Source: a virus
Length of the DNA: 33,217 nucleotides
Strand: one strand, 5' to 3'
Virus record (IMG/VR): IMGVR_UViG_3300029787_000190
Location: 1 to 33,217 of that record
The notes under the pieces are model-generated. The model was not told the DNA's origin, did no database searches, and was given only the letters and a program-made list of their open reading frames with translations. Made by a program: the position numbers and the translations under genes. Below, in pieces: positions 22,242-29,609 of this stretch. Positions within the stretch are counted from its first letter, which is position 1; the number at the start of each line of letters is the position of its first letter.

Positions 22242-22399
22242 GAAAGTTGTTAAGAATAACTGAGCCTTTGGCTGATACATACCCAGAGGCTTATATTATT
22301 ATTGTTAAATTTTTATGCAAACTATGGAAGGAAAGAAACTATCAAATGTTTTGTATTTTTAACAAGAAGAGAAAATTTTTTTTACAGAGGTTAAACTAA
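22238..22399 (+). CDS. 53-residue basic protein
   Basis: ATG 22238 overlaps the preceding stop (ATGA); TAA 22397-22399 overlaps the lipoprotein start (TAATG). MRKLLRITEPLADTYPEAYI is followed by IIVKFLCKLWKERNYQMFCI and a basic tail (NKKRKFFLQRLN). One weak hydrophobic stretch (about 19-30) with two cysteines. A membrane-peripheral role is possible. Its main visible job is to couple translation to the lipoprotein gene. Confidence 0.5.
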   Translation: MRKLLRITEPLADTYPEAYIIIVKFLCKLWKERNYQMFCIFNKKRKFFLQRLN

Positions 22400-22611
22400 T
22401 GATGAGACTATTATTGTTATTATTTTTATCAGGCTGTTCATATGTTCCTGTATATGACCCAAAAGGTTCTCAAGCTAAAAACTTTTATGGAGATTTACAG
22501 GAATGTAGATTTACTGCTCAAAATCAAATGAGTGGATTTGAGTATGGTTATCACGAAGAAAAAGTGATAAAAACTTGTATGGAAAACAGAGAGTATTCCA
22601 TATTAAAATAA
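22399..22611 (+). CDS. Small outer-membrane-type lipoprotein
   Basis: 70 residues. MMRLLLLLFLSGC is a textbook lipoprotein signal, with the lipobox L-S-G-C and lipidated C13 after cleavage; the residue after it is S, a sorting context for the outer membrane in Gram-negative hosts. The mature part reads SYVPVYDPKGSQAKNFYGDL, then ECRFTAQNQ and CMENREYSILK, with two cysteines that may pair. It could be an exclusion lipoprotein of an infected cell or an outer-membrane spanin, but it is in the early block, away from lysis genes. That favours a superinfection-exclusion or envelope role (inference). Confidence 0.65.
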   Translation: MMRLLLLLFLSGCSYVPVYDPKGSQAKNFYGDLQECRFTAQNQMSGFEYGYHEEKVIKTCMENREYSILK

Positions 22612-22620
22612 GGAGAAAAA

Positions 22621-23037
22621 ATGGAAAATATAATTAAAACTATTTACGACAATACTAAAGATGGGAGACCTAGCTTTAATATTAAAACTGAAGATGGTAA
22701 AACCATGTATGCAAATGAATATGTTTCACTTCAAAGAGGTGATAGTTTCACTTGTGATATGTCTGAAATGAAAACATCAGAACGAGGCAACCAATATTAC
22801 AATGTTAGTAATTTAAAAAAGGTAGGAGATATGCAAACACCACCACCTTATGATGATAGTTACAGTAGAGAAACAGAGGTAAGAACTGTACCAAGTAATA
22901 CAAAACTTAGAGTTGATGCTAGTATGTTTGTTACAGGTGTTGTAACAAGAAGTATGGGGTCAGGTCAATTTGGAGTTGCTGATATTGAACCACTTACTGC
23001 TGAGGCTGTCAAAGTACATCAAAAGTATTTTGGTTAA
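22621..23037 (+). CDS. Putative OB-fold, single-strand-binding-like protein
   Basis: 138 residues after AGGAGAAAAA. N-terminal 65 residues look like an OB-fold: NIIKTIYDNTKDGRPSFNIK, then GKTMYANEYVSLQRGDSFTC and ERGNQYYNVSNLKKV, with aromatic residues on strands (F, Y, Y, Y). A P-rich linker (TPPPYDDSYSRETEVRTVPS) leads to a C-terminal helix-strand part (RVDASMFVTGVVTRSMGSGQ). The pattern is that of small phage recombination or SSB-like proteins. It is next to an HNH nuclease and within the replication region. No family motif is decisive, so this remains a candidate. Confidence 0.45.
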   Translation: MENIIKTIYDNTKDGRPSFNIKTEDGKTMYANEYVSLQRGDSFTCDMSEMKTSERGNQYYNVSNLKKVGDMQTPPPYDDSYSRETEVRTVPSNTKLRVDASMFVTGVVTRSMGSGQFGVADIEPLTAEAVKVHQKYFG

Positions 23038-23284
23038 GTATAAACGCACATTTCTAAAATATTATGGTCTTTCAGAGTATGATACAATTATGTGTTGGTA
23101 TTGTGAGAAAAAGGTTGCAGTTGATTTACACCACATTGAGAGTAAGTCTTTGCAACCTAGTCTCAGAAACGAAGTATCAAATTTAATTCCATTGTGCAGA
23201 GAAGATCACGCAAACTACAAAGTAATATTTAGAGAAAAATATAAACTAAAACAAATTGTTAAGGAGAAAATGAGACATGGTTAA
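23030..23284 (+). CDS. HNH endonuclease
   Basis: 84 residues from TTG 23030, overlapping the previous stop by eight bases; a longer frame from 22970 lies inside the upstream gene and is rejected. The motif is clear: C-x2-C (MCWYCEKK), DLHHIE (tandem histidines of the beta-beta-alpha-metal fold), then NLIPLCREDHANYKV with the third histidine. HNH enzymes cut DNA at nicks or cos-type sites. In HK97-like phages an HNH gene near terminase assists packaging; here it is about 3 kb upstream of it, among replication genes, so either repair or packaging roles are open. Confidence 0.85.
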   Translation: MVKYKRTFLKYYGLSEYDTIMCWYCEKKVAVDLHHIESKSLQPSLRNEVSNLIPLCREDHANYKVIFREKYKLKQIVKEKMRHG

Positions 23285-23465
23285 TAAAGTAAGAGAGTAC
23301 GAACCTCAAAGAGTAGTAATGGAAGTAGATAAAGAATTGCTAGGTAAGTCTAAAGACAAAGTAGAGAAGGAAGTTGGACTAGGGCATTTATCTTATCCTA
23401 AAATATTTAATTATATTATGCAAAAATACATTGGAGAAAAAAATGGCTTTAAGAGAAGTAGTTAA
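23277..23465 (+). CDS. Hypothetical early protein
   Basis: 62 residues. ATG 23277 overlaps the HNH stop by eight bases. MVNKVREYEPQRVVMEVDKE, then VEKEVGLGHLSYPKIFNYIM. The LGHLSYPKIF.YI end recalls small DNA-binding ribbon-helix-helix-like or Arc-type proteins, with a strand (RVVMEVD) then two helices. It could be a small repressor, but that is a guess. It carries the next gene's ribosome site (GGAGAAAAAA) within it. Confidence 0.5.
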   Translation: MVNKVREYEPQRVVMEVDKELLGKSKDKVEKEVGLGHLSYPKIFNYIMQKYIGEKNGFKRSS

Positions 23466-23712
23466 AGAAGTTACAACTTTATATGGTAACTTAATTAGTG
23501 TTCAGGGCAAGTATGTAAAAAGAGCCTATAATGGAAGAGCAAACTTAAAATTAATTTATAAAGGAGATTTTATGATTGTTCCTATGGCTCAATTACACCA
23601 CCCAATAAAAACAAGTATGATACCTGATAAGTTTATTAGAGATAAGATGAATAAACTTTATTATTATCAATGGAAACCTGTTGATGAGAACCAAACAACA
23701 TTATTTGAATGA
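23443..23712 (+). CDS. Hypothetical early protein
   Basis: 89 residues from ATG 23443 (GGAGAAAAAA upstream; the TTG at 23431 lies in the ribosome site). MALREVVKEVTTLYGNLISV, then KLIYKGDFMIVPMAQLHHPI. Small, mixed alpha/beta, ending NQTTLFE. It overlaps the following Mom-like gene by four bases (ATGA), so the two are probably made together and may act in the same process. No family recognised. Confidence 0.55.
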   Translation: MALREVVKEVTTLYGNLISVQGKYVKRAYNGRANLKLIYKGDFMIVPMAQLHHPIKTSMIPDKFIRDKMNKLYYYQWKPVDENQTTLFE

Positions 23713-24359
23713 AAAAATATTCTGTAAAAAGATTATTGAAACAAGAATATATGGAATGGATTTTAAAAAAACATTATGCAAAACGTAGGTGTAGTGTTTC
23801 ATATGCTTTTGGATTGATAAAAGATTTACAGATATTAGGTGTTTGTACTTTTGGTTATCCACCAAACTATATGTATAATAAGGGTAGATGTTTATTTAAT
23901 GATCTTGAGGTAACGACTTTAGAACTTAATAGACTTGTAACAAATGATTTAGATAAAAATTGTTTATCTTACTTTGTTAGTCAATCTTTAAAACTTTTAC
24001 CTCAACCAATGGCTGTTATTTCTTATGCTGACCCTAATGTTAATCATACAGGTTACATTTATCAGGCAACTAATTGGTATTATACAGGTACAAGTACACC
24101 AAAAAAGCGCTACCATTTTGAAGATGGTAGTACGTTTGACATAAGAAGGGGTATTCATACAAAGGGCAATATTGTGAAAGTAGAAAAAATGAAACCTACT
24201 TACCGATACTTGTATTTACTTGGAAATAAAAAGGAGAAAAAAAATATGCTTAGACAATTAAAGATGAAATTATTACCTTATCCTAAGGCTAATAATAAAA
24301 GATATGACTCTAGTGATTTAGAGATGTATATGCAAAATGACTTATTTAATGGAGAATAA
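23709..24359 (+). CDS. Mom-like DNA modification protein (acetyltransferase-related)
   Basis: 216 residues. Segments in order: HYAKRRCSVSYAFGLIKDL, GVCTFGYPPNYMYNKG, ELNRLVTNDLDKNCLSYFVS, QPMAVISYADPNVNHTGYIY and YQATNWYYTGTSTPKKRYHF. The LNRL....KN.LS.FV, SYAD..V.H.GY.YQATN.Y.TG series is the signature of the Mom family, distantly related to GNAT acetyltransferases. Phage Mu Mom converts adenine to N6-methylcarbamoyladenine, which protects DNA from host restriction. All core blocks are present and the length is near Mu Mom, so an active enzyme is likely; the exact modification is inferred. It is in the early operon between a small unknown protein and a nuclease. Confidence 0.72.
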   Translation: MKKYSVKRLLKQEYMEWILKKHYAKRRCSVSYAFGLIKDLQILGVCTFGYPPNYMYNKGRCLFNDLEVTTLELNRLVTNDLDKNCLSYFVSQSLKLLPQPMAVISYADPNVNHTGYIYQATNWYYTGTSTPKKRYHFEDGSTFDIRRGIHTKGNIVKVEKMKPTYRYLYLLGNKKEKKNMLRQLKMKLLPYPKANNKRYDSSDLEMYMQNDLFNGE

Positions 24360-24360
24360 A

Positions 24361-25176
24361 ATGATTGATTTAAAACTATTTGAGAAATTTGAGACAGAAA
24401 ACCACTTACTACCTTTTTCAGCTAGTAGGTTAAAATCTTATAAAAATAATAAAGCTAAGTTCTTTCTTGATTATGTAATGGGTTATCCAAGAGTATCTAA
24501 TTCAAGAATGGAACGAGGTAAAGCTGTTGAAACAGGTTTAGATTACTTTATCAAAAATCAAAACAAAAAAATTTTTGAGTCTTTAAATGTTGCTAAAACA
24601 TTTTATAAATCAGCAACAAATTTTATTGATAATGCTGAAGAAAATCAAAAACAATTTGATATGATTGAGCCTATGCTTTCACAAATCATTTACAGATTTA
24701 CTGATTTTTGGATTTCAAAAGATTATATAGGTAGCCAAATAAGGATTGAGACATTGATTTATGGCTGTCCTTTTATTGGATTTATTGATTATATACTAGA
24801 AGATGAAGAAACTGTTTACATAATTGATCTTAAAACAAAAGATAAGTTTATGGTTACTTATGATGATAAACTACAAATGGCTATTTATAAAAAGGCTTTT
24901 CAGGAAAAAACAAAAAAGAATATTAATTGTAGTTTCTTAGTAGCAACAGGCAAACAGCCTAAAAGAAAAGATCAGAAAGTATGTGAGTTTGTACCTTTTA
25001 TTCCTGATTATGATTACATAGCAGAGGTAGAAACACACATTAAGAGCCTAGAACATACACTTAAACTTGCTAACAGTATTGATGATTTAAAAGTTTTGTT
25101 TGCACCTAAACTTGATGATTATGAATGGAAAGACCCTGATGCTAGAAAAAATAGACAAGAAGTCTGGGGTATTTAG
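24361..25176 (+). CDS. PD-(D/E)XK nuclease, Cas4/RecB-like
   Basis: 271 residues from ATG 24361; ATG 24337 lies inside the Mom gene and GGAGAATAAA is at the later start. LPFSASRLKSYKNNKAKFFL starts the fold, then RGKAVETGLDYF (RG-x4 motif), ETLIYGCPFIGFIDYI (GxxD with D at about 150), VYIIDLKTKDKF (the D-x-K catalytic core) and KLQMAIYKKAF (the QxxxY motif). All five blocks of the Cas4/RecB nuclease family are present. Such enzymes resect or trim DNA ends; in small phages they are paired with recombination or replication genes. There is no cysteine cluster of the Cas4 iron-sulfur type visible. No CRISPR array is present, so a Cas role is not supported. Confidence 0.85.
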   Translation: MIDLKLFEKFETENHLLPFSASRLKSYKNNKAKFFLDYVMGYPRVSNSRMERGKAVETGLDYFIKNQNKKIFESLNVAKTFYKSATNFIDNAEENQKQFDMIEPMLSQIIYRFTDFWISKDYIGSQIRIETLIYGCPFIGFIDYILEDEETVYIIDLKTKDKFMVTYDDKLQMAIYKKAFQEKTKKNINCSFLVATGKQPKRKDQKVCEFVPFIPDYDYIAEVETHIKSLEHTLKLANSIDDLKVLFAPKLDDYEWKDPDARKNRQEVWGI

Positions 25177-25183
25177 GCGAGAA

Positions 25184-25333
25184 GTGAGTAATTTAGCTTT
25201 TCATTATATACAAATAGCAATAGAAACTAATAATACTTGGAAAGGCTTTATGAAAGATTGTATTGATTTGGCTGAAAAAGAAATTGGAGAAAAATATGGC
25301 ACAGAAAATATGGAAGATGGGAATAAGTCCTGA
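25184..25333 (+). CDS. Small 49-residue protein between nuclease and replication protein
   Basis: GTG 25184 to TGA 25331-25333. The start is chosen because upstream sequence in this frame overlaps the nuclease gene. SNLAFHYIQIAIETNNTWKG is followed by FMKDCIDLAEKEIGEKYGTE: one helix pair with one cysteine. It overlaps the next gene by 38 bases and holds its ribosome site (GGAGAAAAAT). Function unknown; adjacency suggests it may help the replication protein. Confidence 0.5.
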   Translation: MSNLAFHYIQIAIETNNTWKGFMKDCIDLAEKEIGEKYGTENMEDGNKS

Positions 25334-26060
25334 TAACTTTATAGCAGACACAGTAAACTTAACAAATGAAGAACTAGGTTTATATTTTAGATTGTTATGT
25401 TATGCTTGGAAGAATGAGGCTAGTTTACCTAAAGATATGGATAGACTAAAAAGAGTTGGTGTAAATGCAGAGGAAAAAATGATTAATTACTTGTTAGCAC
25501 AATATTTTGAGCAAGACGAAAAGGTTTATTATAACAAGGCTCAAAGAGAAGAGTGGAAATGGGTACAAGAAAAATCAGGCAAAGCTACTGAGTCAGCTAA
25601 GAAAAGATGGTCTGATGCGAACGCAAAGCCAACGCAAAGCAGTAATAGTAATAGTAATAATCATAGTTATACTGATATATTTAATAATATATGGTCAGAA
25701 CTAAAACTAACTACAGGAAATAAACAACAGGCTTTTAAGGTTTTTGATAAACTAAAAGATAAACCTGAGTCTAGTTTGATAGTTGAAAAATGGAACAACT
25801 ATTGTAGTTCCGTAGATGATAAGAAGTTTATTATGCACTTTAGAACATGGTTAAATAATAAAGGTTGGGAGAACGAGCCTGTAAAAGAAGAGGTTAAAGA
25901 TAATTTTGGTATTATTACTAGAGACCCTTTTACTAATTTAAGTTCTTGGCAAAAAGGATTTAGAACCTTAAATGATACTGACCAAGATATAATTCAGGCT
26001 TATAAACAAGGAAAAGTATCAAAAGAGGCTATGGATAAAATGAGTATTAGTGTAGAATAA
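25296..26060 (+). CDS. DUF1376-type replication initiation protein
   Basis: 254 residues from ATG 25296, chosen for GGAGAAAAAT directly before it (ORF opens at 25263). MAQKIWKMGISPDNFIADTV, LTNEELGLYFRLLCYAWKNE and SLPKDMDRLKRVGVNAEE form the typical DUF1376 block (about 6-70) found in phage YdaU/replication proteins; a second basic segment KSGKATESAKKRW (about 99-112) is the usual link. A polar, N/S/K-rich linker follows, then a helical domain (LTTGNKQQAFKVFDKLKDKP and FIMHFRTWLNNKGWENEP) typical of the C-terminal part. Such proteins load helicase or bind origin DNA. No helicase-loader gene follows, so it must work with host DnaB. Confidence 0.78.
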   Translation: MAQKIWKMGISPDNFIADTVNLTNEELGLYFRLLCYAWKNEASLPKDMDRLKRVGVNAEEKMINYLLAQYFEQDEKVYYNKAQREEWKWVQEKSGKATESAKKRWSDANAKPTQSSNSNSNNHSYTDIFNNIWSELKLTTGNKQQAFKVFDKLKDKPESSLIVEKWNNYCSSVDDKKFIMHFRTWLNNKGWENEPVKEEVKDNFGIITRDPFTNLSSWQKGFRTLNDTDQDIIQAYKQGKVSKEAMDKMSISVE

Positions 26061-26061
26061 C

Positions 26062-26238
26062 ATGATGGAAGAAGAACTAAAAAAGTTTTTTATAACAATG
26101 CCAGATCATCATGGTAAATTTTGTGCTATCATTCAGGTATCAGGATTTGATACGGAAGAACAAGCACACCAATATTTATTTGAGTACCATCAAGTTAATG
26201 CTGATGATATTTTAAGAGAAGGAATTACTATACATTAA
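26062..26238 (+). CDS. Hypothetical 58-residue protein before terminase
   Basis: ATG 26062 or 26065 (tandem) after the replication gene; TAA 26236-26238 overlaps the terminase start (TAATG). MMEEELKKFFITMPDHHGKF, CAIIQVSGFDTEEQAHQYLF and then NADDILREGITIH. A small beta-alpha-beta fold is likely. No motif recognised. It is coupled to the terminase small subunit, so a packaging link is possible. Confidence 0.5.
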   Translation: MMEEELKKFFITMPDHHGKFCAIIQVSGFDTEEQAHQYLFEYHQVNADDILREGITIH

Positions 26239-26540
26239 TGTCAAGACCTAAGAAGTACGATATTCAAGGCGAAGAAGTACAAAAGTTAGCTAAGTTTGGA
26301 ATGACCAACGTAGATATAGCAGACTTTTTCGGCTGTGATGAAAGCCTTATCCGTAAGAGTTATTCCGAATATCTTACAAAAGGAAGAGCAGAGATGAAAT
26401 TAAGGCTTAGACAGTTACAATGGAAGAGTGCTGAAAAGTTAAATGCTGTGATGTTGATATGGTTAGGTAAACAAATGTTAGGTCAATCTGATATACCGAT
26501 TGGAGAAGATAATCAGCCTTTAGAGTGGACTATTGATTAG
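26238..26540 (+). CDS. terS: Terminase small subunit
   Basis: 100 residues. GEEVQKLAKFGMTNVDIADF, FGCDESLIRKSYSEYLTKGR and LRQLQWKSAEKLNAVMLIWL show an N-terminal helix-turn-helix (about 10-45) and an oligomerising helical part, then KQMLGQSDIP. The FG-T-DIA-FFG...IRK.Y...L.KGRAE pattern is that of phage terminase small subunits that bind the packaging site and stimulate the motor. It is coupled to the large subunit by overlap of TAG with GTG. The packaging recognition site is not identified. Confidence 0.85.
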   Translation: MSRPKKYDIQGEEVQKLAKFGMTNVDIADFFGCDESLIRKSYSEYLTKGRAEMKLRLRQLQWKSAEKLNAVMLIWLGKQMLGQSDIPIGEDNQPLEWTID

Positions 26541-27757
26541 TGCCTCTTAGTGAACCACAAAAAGAAGTAATACTTTCAGAAAAGCGCTTTAGGGTTTTAT
26601 TATCAGGAAGAAGATTTGGTAAGACCTTTGTGGCACTTAATGAACTAGCTAAGTTTGGTAGATTTCCAAACAAAAAGATATTTTACATAAGTCCCAGCTA
26701 TAGACAGAGCAGAGAGATAATGTGGAAACCATTAAAAGAAAAGATGTTAGAGCATAGATGGGTAGCTAAAATAAATGAAACACAATTAACTTTATCTTTA
26801 CGAAATGGGACTACAATAAGCCTGAAGGGTAGTGAAAATGAACAGAGCCTAAGAGGTAGTGGACTATCATTTGTTTGCTTTGACGAAATACAAGACATAA
26901 AGCCTGAGGCTTGGTATGAAGTAATTAGACCTACACTTTCTGATAAGTATACTATGGGTTCAGCTTTATTTTGTGGTACACCAAAAGGTTATGGTAATTG
27001 GTCTTATGAATTATACTCTAAGCAAGACCCTGAGTGGGAAAGTTTTAAGTTTACTACTATTGAAGGTGGTCAAGTAACTCAAGATGAAATAGATCAAGCT
27101 AAGAATGACCTAGATGAGAGAACTTTTCAGCAAGAATATTTAGCTACATTTGTTAATTATGCTGGAGTTATTTATTATAACTTTGACAGGAACAAACATA
27201 TTATTGACACATATGAACAAAAAGAAATAGTTTTACATATTGGAATGGACTTTAACTATTCCCCTATGGCTTGTTGCGTGGCTCAAGTAATCAATAATAA
27301 TTTAATCGTTTTTGATGAGATACAAATATACAACGCAAATACAAATGATATGATTGACGAAATAAAAGCAAGATATGGAGTAAGAAATATTGTGATTTAT
27401 CCTGACCCAGCCGCTAGACAAAGAAAGACAAGTGCTGGTGGCTCAACTGATTTATCTTTATTAAGAAATGCTGGTTTCAATGTTAAAGTAAAAGCAACAC
27501 ACCCACCTGTAAGAGATAGAATAAATGCAGTTAATTCTAAATTGAAAAATGCTAATGGAGTGTCAAGTCTTTTCATAACCAAATCTTGCAAAAATTTAAT
27601 TAAAAGTTTAGAAAGACAAATATACAAAGAGGGAACACATATACCTGACAAGGATAGTGGCTTTGACCATATGGCTGATGCAGTTGGATATATGATTGAG
27701 TATTTGTTTCCTTTGCGTAGAGATTTTAAACCAAGTGAACCGACTAGGTGGAGTTAG
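26540..27757 (+). CDS. terL: Terminase large subunit
   Basis: 405 residues from GTG 26540 overlapping the small-subunit stop (TAGTG). ATPase motifs: Walker A S22-GRRFGKT, Walker B FVCFDE with D115 and E116, coupling motif CGTPKG (about 145-150). The RNase H-like nuclease has its acidic residues at D237 (GMDFNYSPM), in IVFDEI (about 259) and in SGFDHMADAVGY (about 385). The motor pumps DNA into the prohead and the nuclease cuts the concatemer. The type fits the short TerL found in many siphoviruses. Packaging mode (pac or cos) cannot be read from the sequence; no terminal repeats are seen. Confidence 0.95.
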   Translation: MPLSEPQKEVILSEKRFRVLLSGRRFGKTFVALNELAKFGRFPNKKIFYISPSYRQSREIMWKPLKEKMLEHRWVAKINETQLTLSLRNGTTISLKGSENEQSLRGSGLSFVCFDEIQDIKPEAWYEVIRPTLSDKYTMGSALFCGTPKGYGNWSYELYSKQDPEWESFKFTTIEGGQVTQDEIDQAKNDLDERTFQQEYLATFVNYAGVIYYNFDRNKHIIDTYEQKEIVLHIGMDFNYSPMACCVAQVINNNLIVFDEIQIYNANTNDMIDEIKARYGVRNIVIYPDPAARQRKTSAGGSTDLSLLRNAGFNVKVKATHPPVRDRINAVNSKLKNANGVSSLFITKSCKNLIKSLERQIYKEGTHIPDKDSGFDHMADAVGYMIEYLFPLRRDFKPSEPTRWS

Positions 27758-29176
27758 ATGGCGATATATACAAGAGAGTTCTTAACAGCTAGACACAGCG
27801 ACTATGAGAAAAACTTTCATAGATGGAACTTCCATTACAGATCATATTTAGGTGGAGATGATTATAATAATGGTTACTTCTTAAATAGATATATCTTAGA
27901 GTCTGATGAGGAATACATAAAAAGGGTTGGATTTACCCCTTTAGATAATCATTGTAGAAATGTAATTCAGATTTATTCTAGTTTTTTATTTAGAGTTCCA
28001 GCAACAAGAGATTATGGGTCATTAAATGGAGACCCAGATTTAGAGTCTTTTATAGATGATGCAGACTTAGATGGAAGAAACTTTAATAATGTAATTAAAG
28101 AAATGCAAACTCAAGCATCTATTTATGGTACTTGTTGGGCAATAGTAGATAAGCCAAGTGTAATAACAAACACTAGAGCAGAGGAATTATCTCAGGATAT
28201 TAGACCATATATTTCTATTTATACCCCTGATAATGTATTGAATTGGGAATATCAAAGATACCCTAACGGAAAGTTTTACCTTACTTCTCTAACTATACTT
28301 GAAGATTTAACTGATGATGTAGCAACTGTAAAAGTTTGGTCATTAGAAGATATTACTACTTATAAAGTAGATGATTATATGAAAGAATATACAAACTCAA
28401 ATCCTGTATTATTAGACGAGCAACCAAACCCATTAGATGAAATACCAGCAGTTATTCTTTATAATCAAAAGTCTCAAAGAAAAGCTATAGGTATATCTGA
28501 CTTATCTGATGTTGCAGAATTACAACAGGCTATTTACAATGACTATTCTGAATGTGAACAATTAATAAGATTAAGTAACCACCCAAGTTTAGTTAAAACA
28601 CCTAATGTTGAGGCTAGTGCTGGTGCTGGTTCAGTTATTGAGATGCCTGAAGATTTACAGGCTGATCTAAAACCTTACATTATACAACCTTCAGCACAAT
28701 CTTTAGATGGAATTATGAACTCAATTTCAATGAAAGTAGATGCTATTAATAGAATAACACATATGGGTTCTGTTAGAGCCACAGAAAAAACTATTAATTC
28801 AGGCATAGCTTTACAGACAGAGTTTCAATTACTTAATGCTAGGCTATCTGAGAAGGCTGATTTGTTAGAAAATGCTGAAGAGCATATATGGTCTTTCTTT
28901 GCTAAGTGGCAAAACAAAGTATTTGATGGTCAAATAGATTATCCTGATACATTTGATTTAAGAGATTATGCGGCTGATCTACAATTCTTACAGGTTGCAA
29001 AAGCTAGTGGAGTTAAATCAGACACATATACAAAGGAAATAGATAAACAAATAGCAAAGGCAGTTATTGATGATGATGAAAAAATTGATGCAATTAATCA
29101 AGAAATTGATGCAACCTCAACAACAATCGGTCAGTTCCAAACAACTCTTCCCACAGGTGAAGAAGAAGAAGAGTAA
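27758..29176 (+). CDS. Portal protein (DUF4055/SPP1-like)
   Basis: 472 residues, straight after the terminase stop. YTREFLTARHSDYEKNFHRW, NFHYRSYLGGDDYNNGYFLN and SSFLFRVPATRDYG open it; the middle has VWSLEDITTYKVDDY and SQRKAIGISDLSDVAELQQAIYNDYSE (a hallmark of portals); the clip and wing part includes EMPEDLQADLKPYIIQPSAQ. It ends with a helical crown part (DATSTTIGQFQTTLPTGEEEEE). Portals form the dodecameric DNA entry ring. Size is at the small end of the family, fitting the short TerL. Confidence 0.9.
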   Translation: MAIYTREFLTARHSDYEKNFHRWNFHYRSYLGGDDYNNGYFLNRYILESDEEYIKRVGFTPLDNHCRNVIQIYSSFLFRVPATRDYGSLNGDPDLESFIDDADLDGRNFNNVIKEMQTQASIYGTCWAIVDKPSVITNTRAEELSQDIRPYISIYTPDNVLNWEYQRYPNGKFYLTSLTILEDLTDDVATVKVWSLEDITTYKVDDYMKEYTNSNPVLLDEQPNPLDEIPAVILYNQKSQRKAIGISDLSDVAELQQAIYNDYSECEQLIRLSNHPSLVKTPNVEASAGAGSVIEMPEDLQADLKPYIIQPSAQSLDGIMNSISMKVDAINRITHMGSVRATEKTINSGIALQTEFQLLNARLSEKADLLENAEEHIWSFFAKWQNKVFDGQIDYPDTFDLRDYAADLQFLQVAKASGVKSDTYTKEIDKQIAKAVIDDDEKIDAINQEIDATSTTIGQFQTTLPTGEEEEE

Positions 29177-29367
29177 TGGCAAAGAAAAAACGAAAAAAAA
29201 GAAAAGTACCAAAAGACAAGGACTCAGGACTTCCAAAGAAATATCTGTCAGGTCTAAAAGGGTCAAAAAGGTCAAGAAGAGCAAGTCTAATTAAAAGGGT
29301 AGCATCTATTTATAAATCAGGTGGTGTTATTCCTAAATCATTATTGAGAGCAAGGACTAAAGCATAA
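29176..29367 (+). CDS. Very basic small protein 1 (packaging region)
   Basis: 63 residues, of which 24 are K or R. KKKRKKRKVPKDKDSGLPKK is followed by YLSGLKGSKRSRRASLIKRV. The GLPKKYLSGLKG...R..LIKR segment recurs in marine phages. TAATG coupling with portal and with the next gene. Its charge suggests binding to DNA or to acidic scaffold in the prohead, but no assigned role is known. Confidence 0.7.
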   Translation: MAKKKRKKRKVPKDKDSGLPKKYLSGLKGSKRSRRASLIKRVASIYKSGGVIPKSLLRARTKA

Positions 29368-29609
29368 TGGCTGTTCGTAGAAAACCTTTATCAGCTAGTG
29401 TTAAGGCTACTCTTAGAAGAAAAGCCAAAACATCAAAGCGCTATACCTACGGAACTTTAGCTAAAGTTTATAGAAGAGGACAAGGTGCTTTTTTAAGTGC
29501 TGGTTCAAGGAGAGTTCCTATGGCGGCTTGGTCTATGGGTAGAGTCAATAGTTTCCTTAGAGGCTCAAGAAAACATGATTTAGATTTACGCAAAAAGAAA
29601 AGAAAATAA
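29367..29609 (+). CDS. Very basic small protein 2 (packaging region)
   Basis: 80 residues with 25 K or R. SASVKATLRRKAKTSKRYTY, then TLAKVYRRGQGAFLSAGSRR and AAWSMGRVNSFLRGSRKHDL. The TYG.L..VYRRG.GAF..GSRR.....W...RVNSFL block is a short domain that I recognise from phage genomes near portal and capsid genes, with no proven role. Ends in a run of K and R. TAATG coupled on both sides. Confidence 0.7.
   Translation: MAVRRKPLSASVKATLRRKAKTSKRYTYGTLAKVYRRGQGAFLSAGSRRVPMAAWSMGRVNSFLRGSRKHDLDLRKKKRK

Noticed and set aside
22970-23030. Long 5' extension of the HNH gene
   Set aside because: It lies within the previous gene and starts in a poor context; TTG 23030 gives the whole HNH fold.
24361-25176. 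Cas4-like nuclease as part of a CRISPR system
   Set aside because: No repeat-spacer array and no other cas gene is seen; such nucleases are common in phage replication modules.
26578-26591. Palindrome AAAGCGCTTT inside the terminase gene
   Set aside because: It is short, within a coding region, and there is no sign of regulation; it is probably chance.
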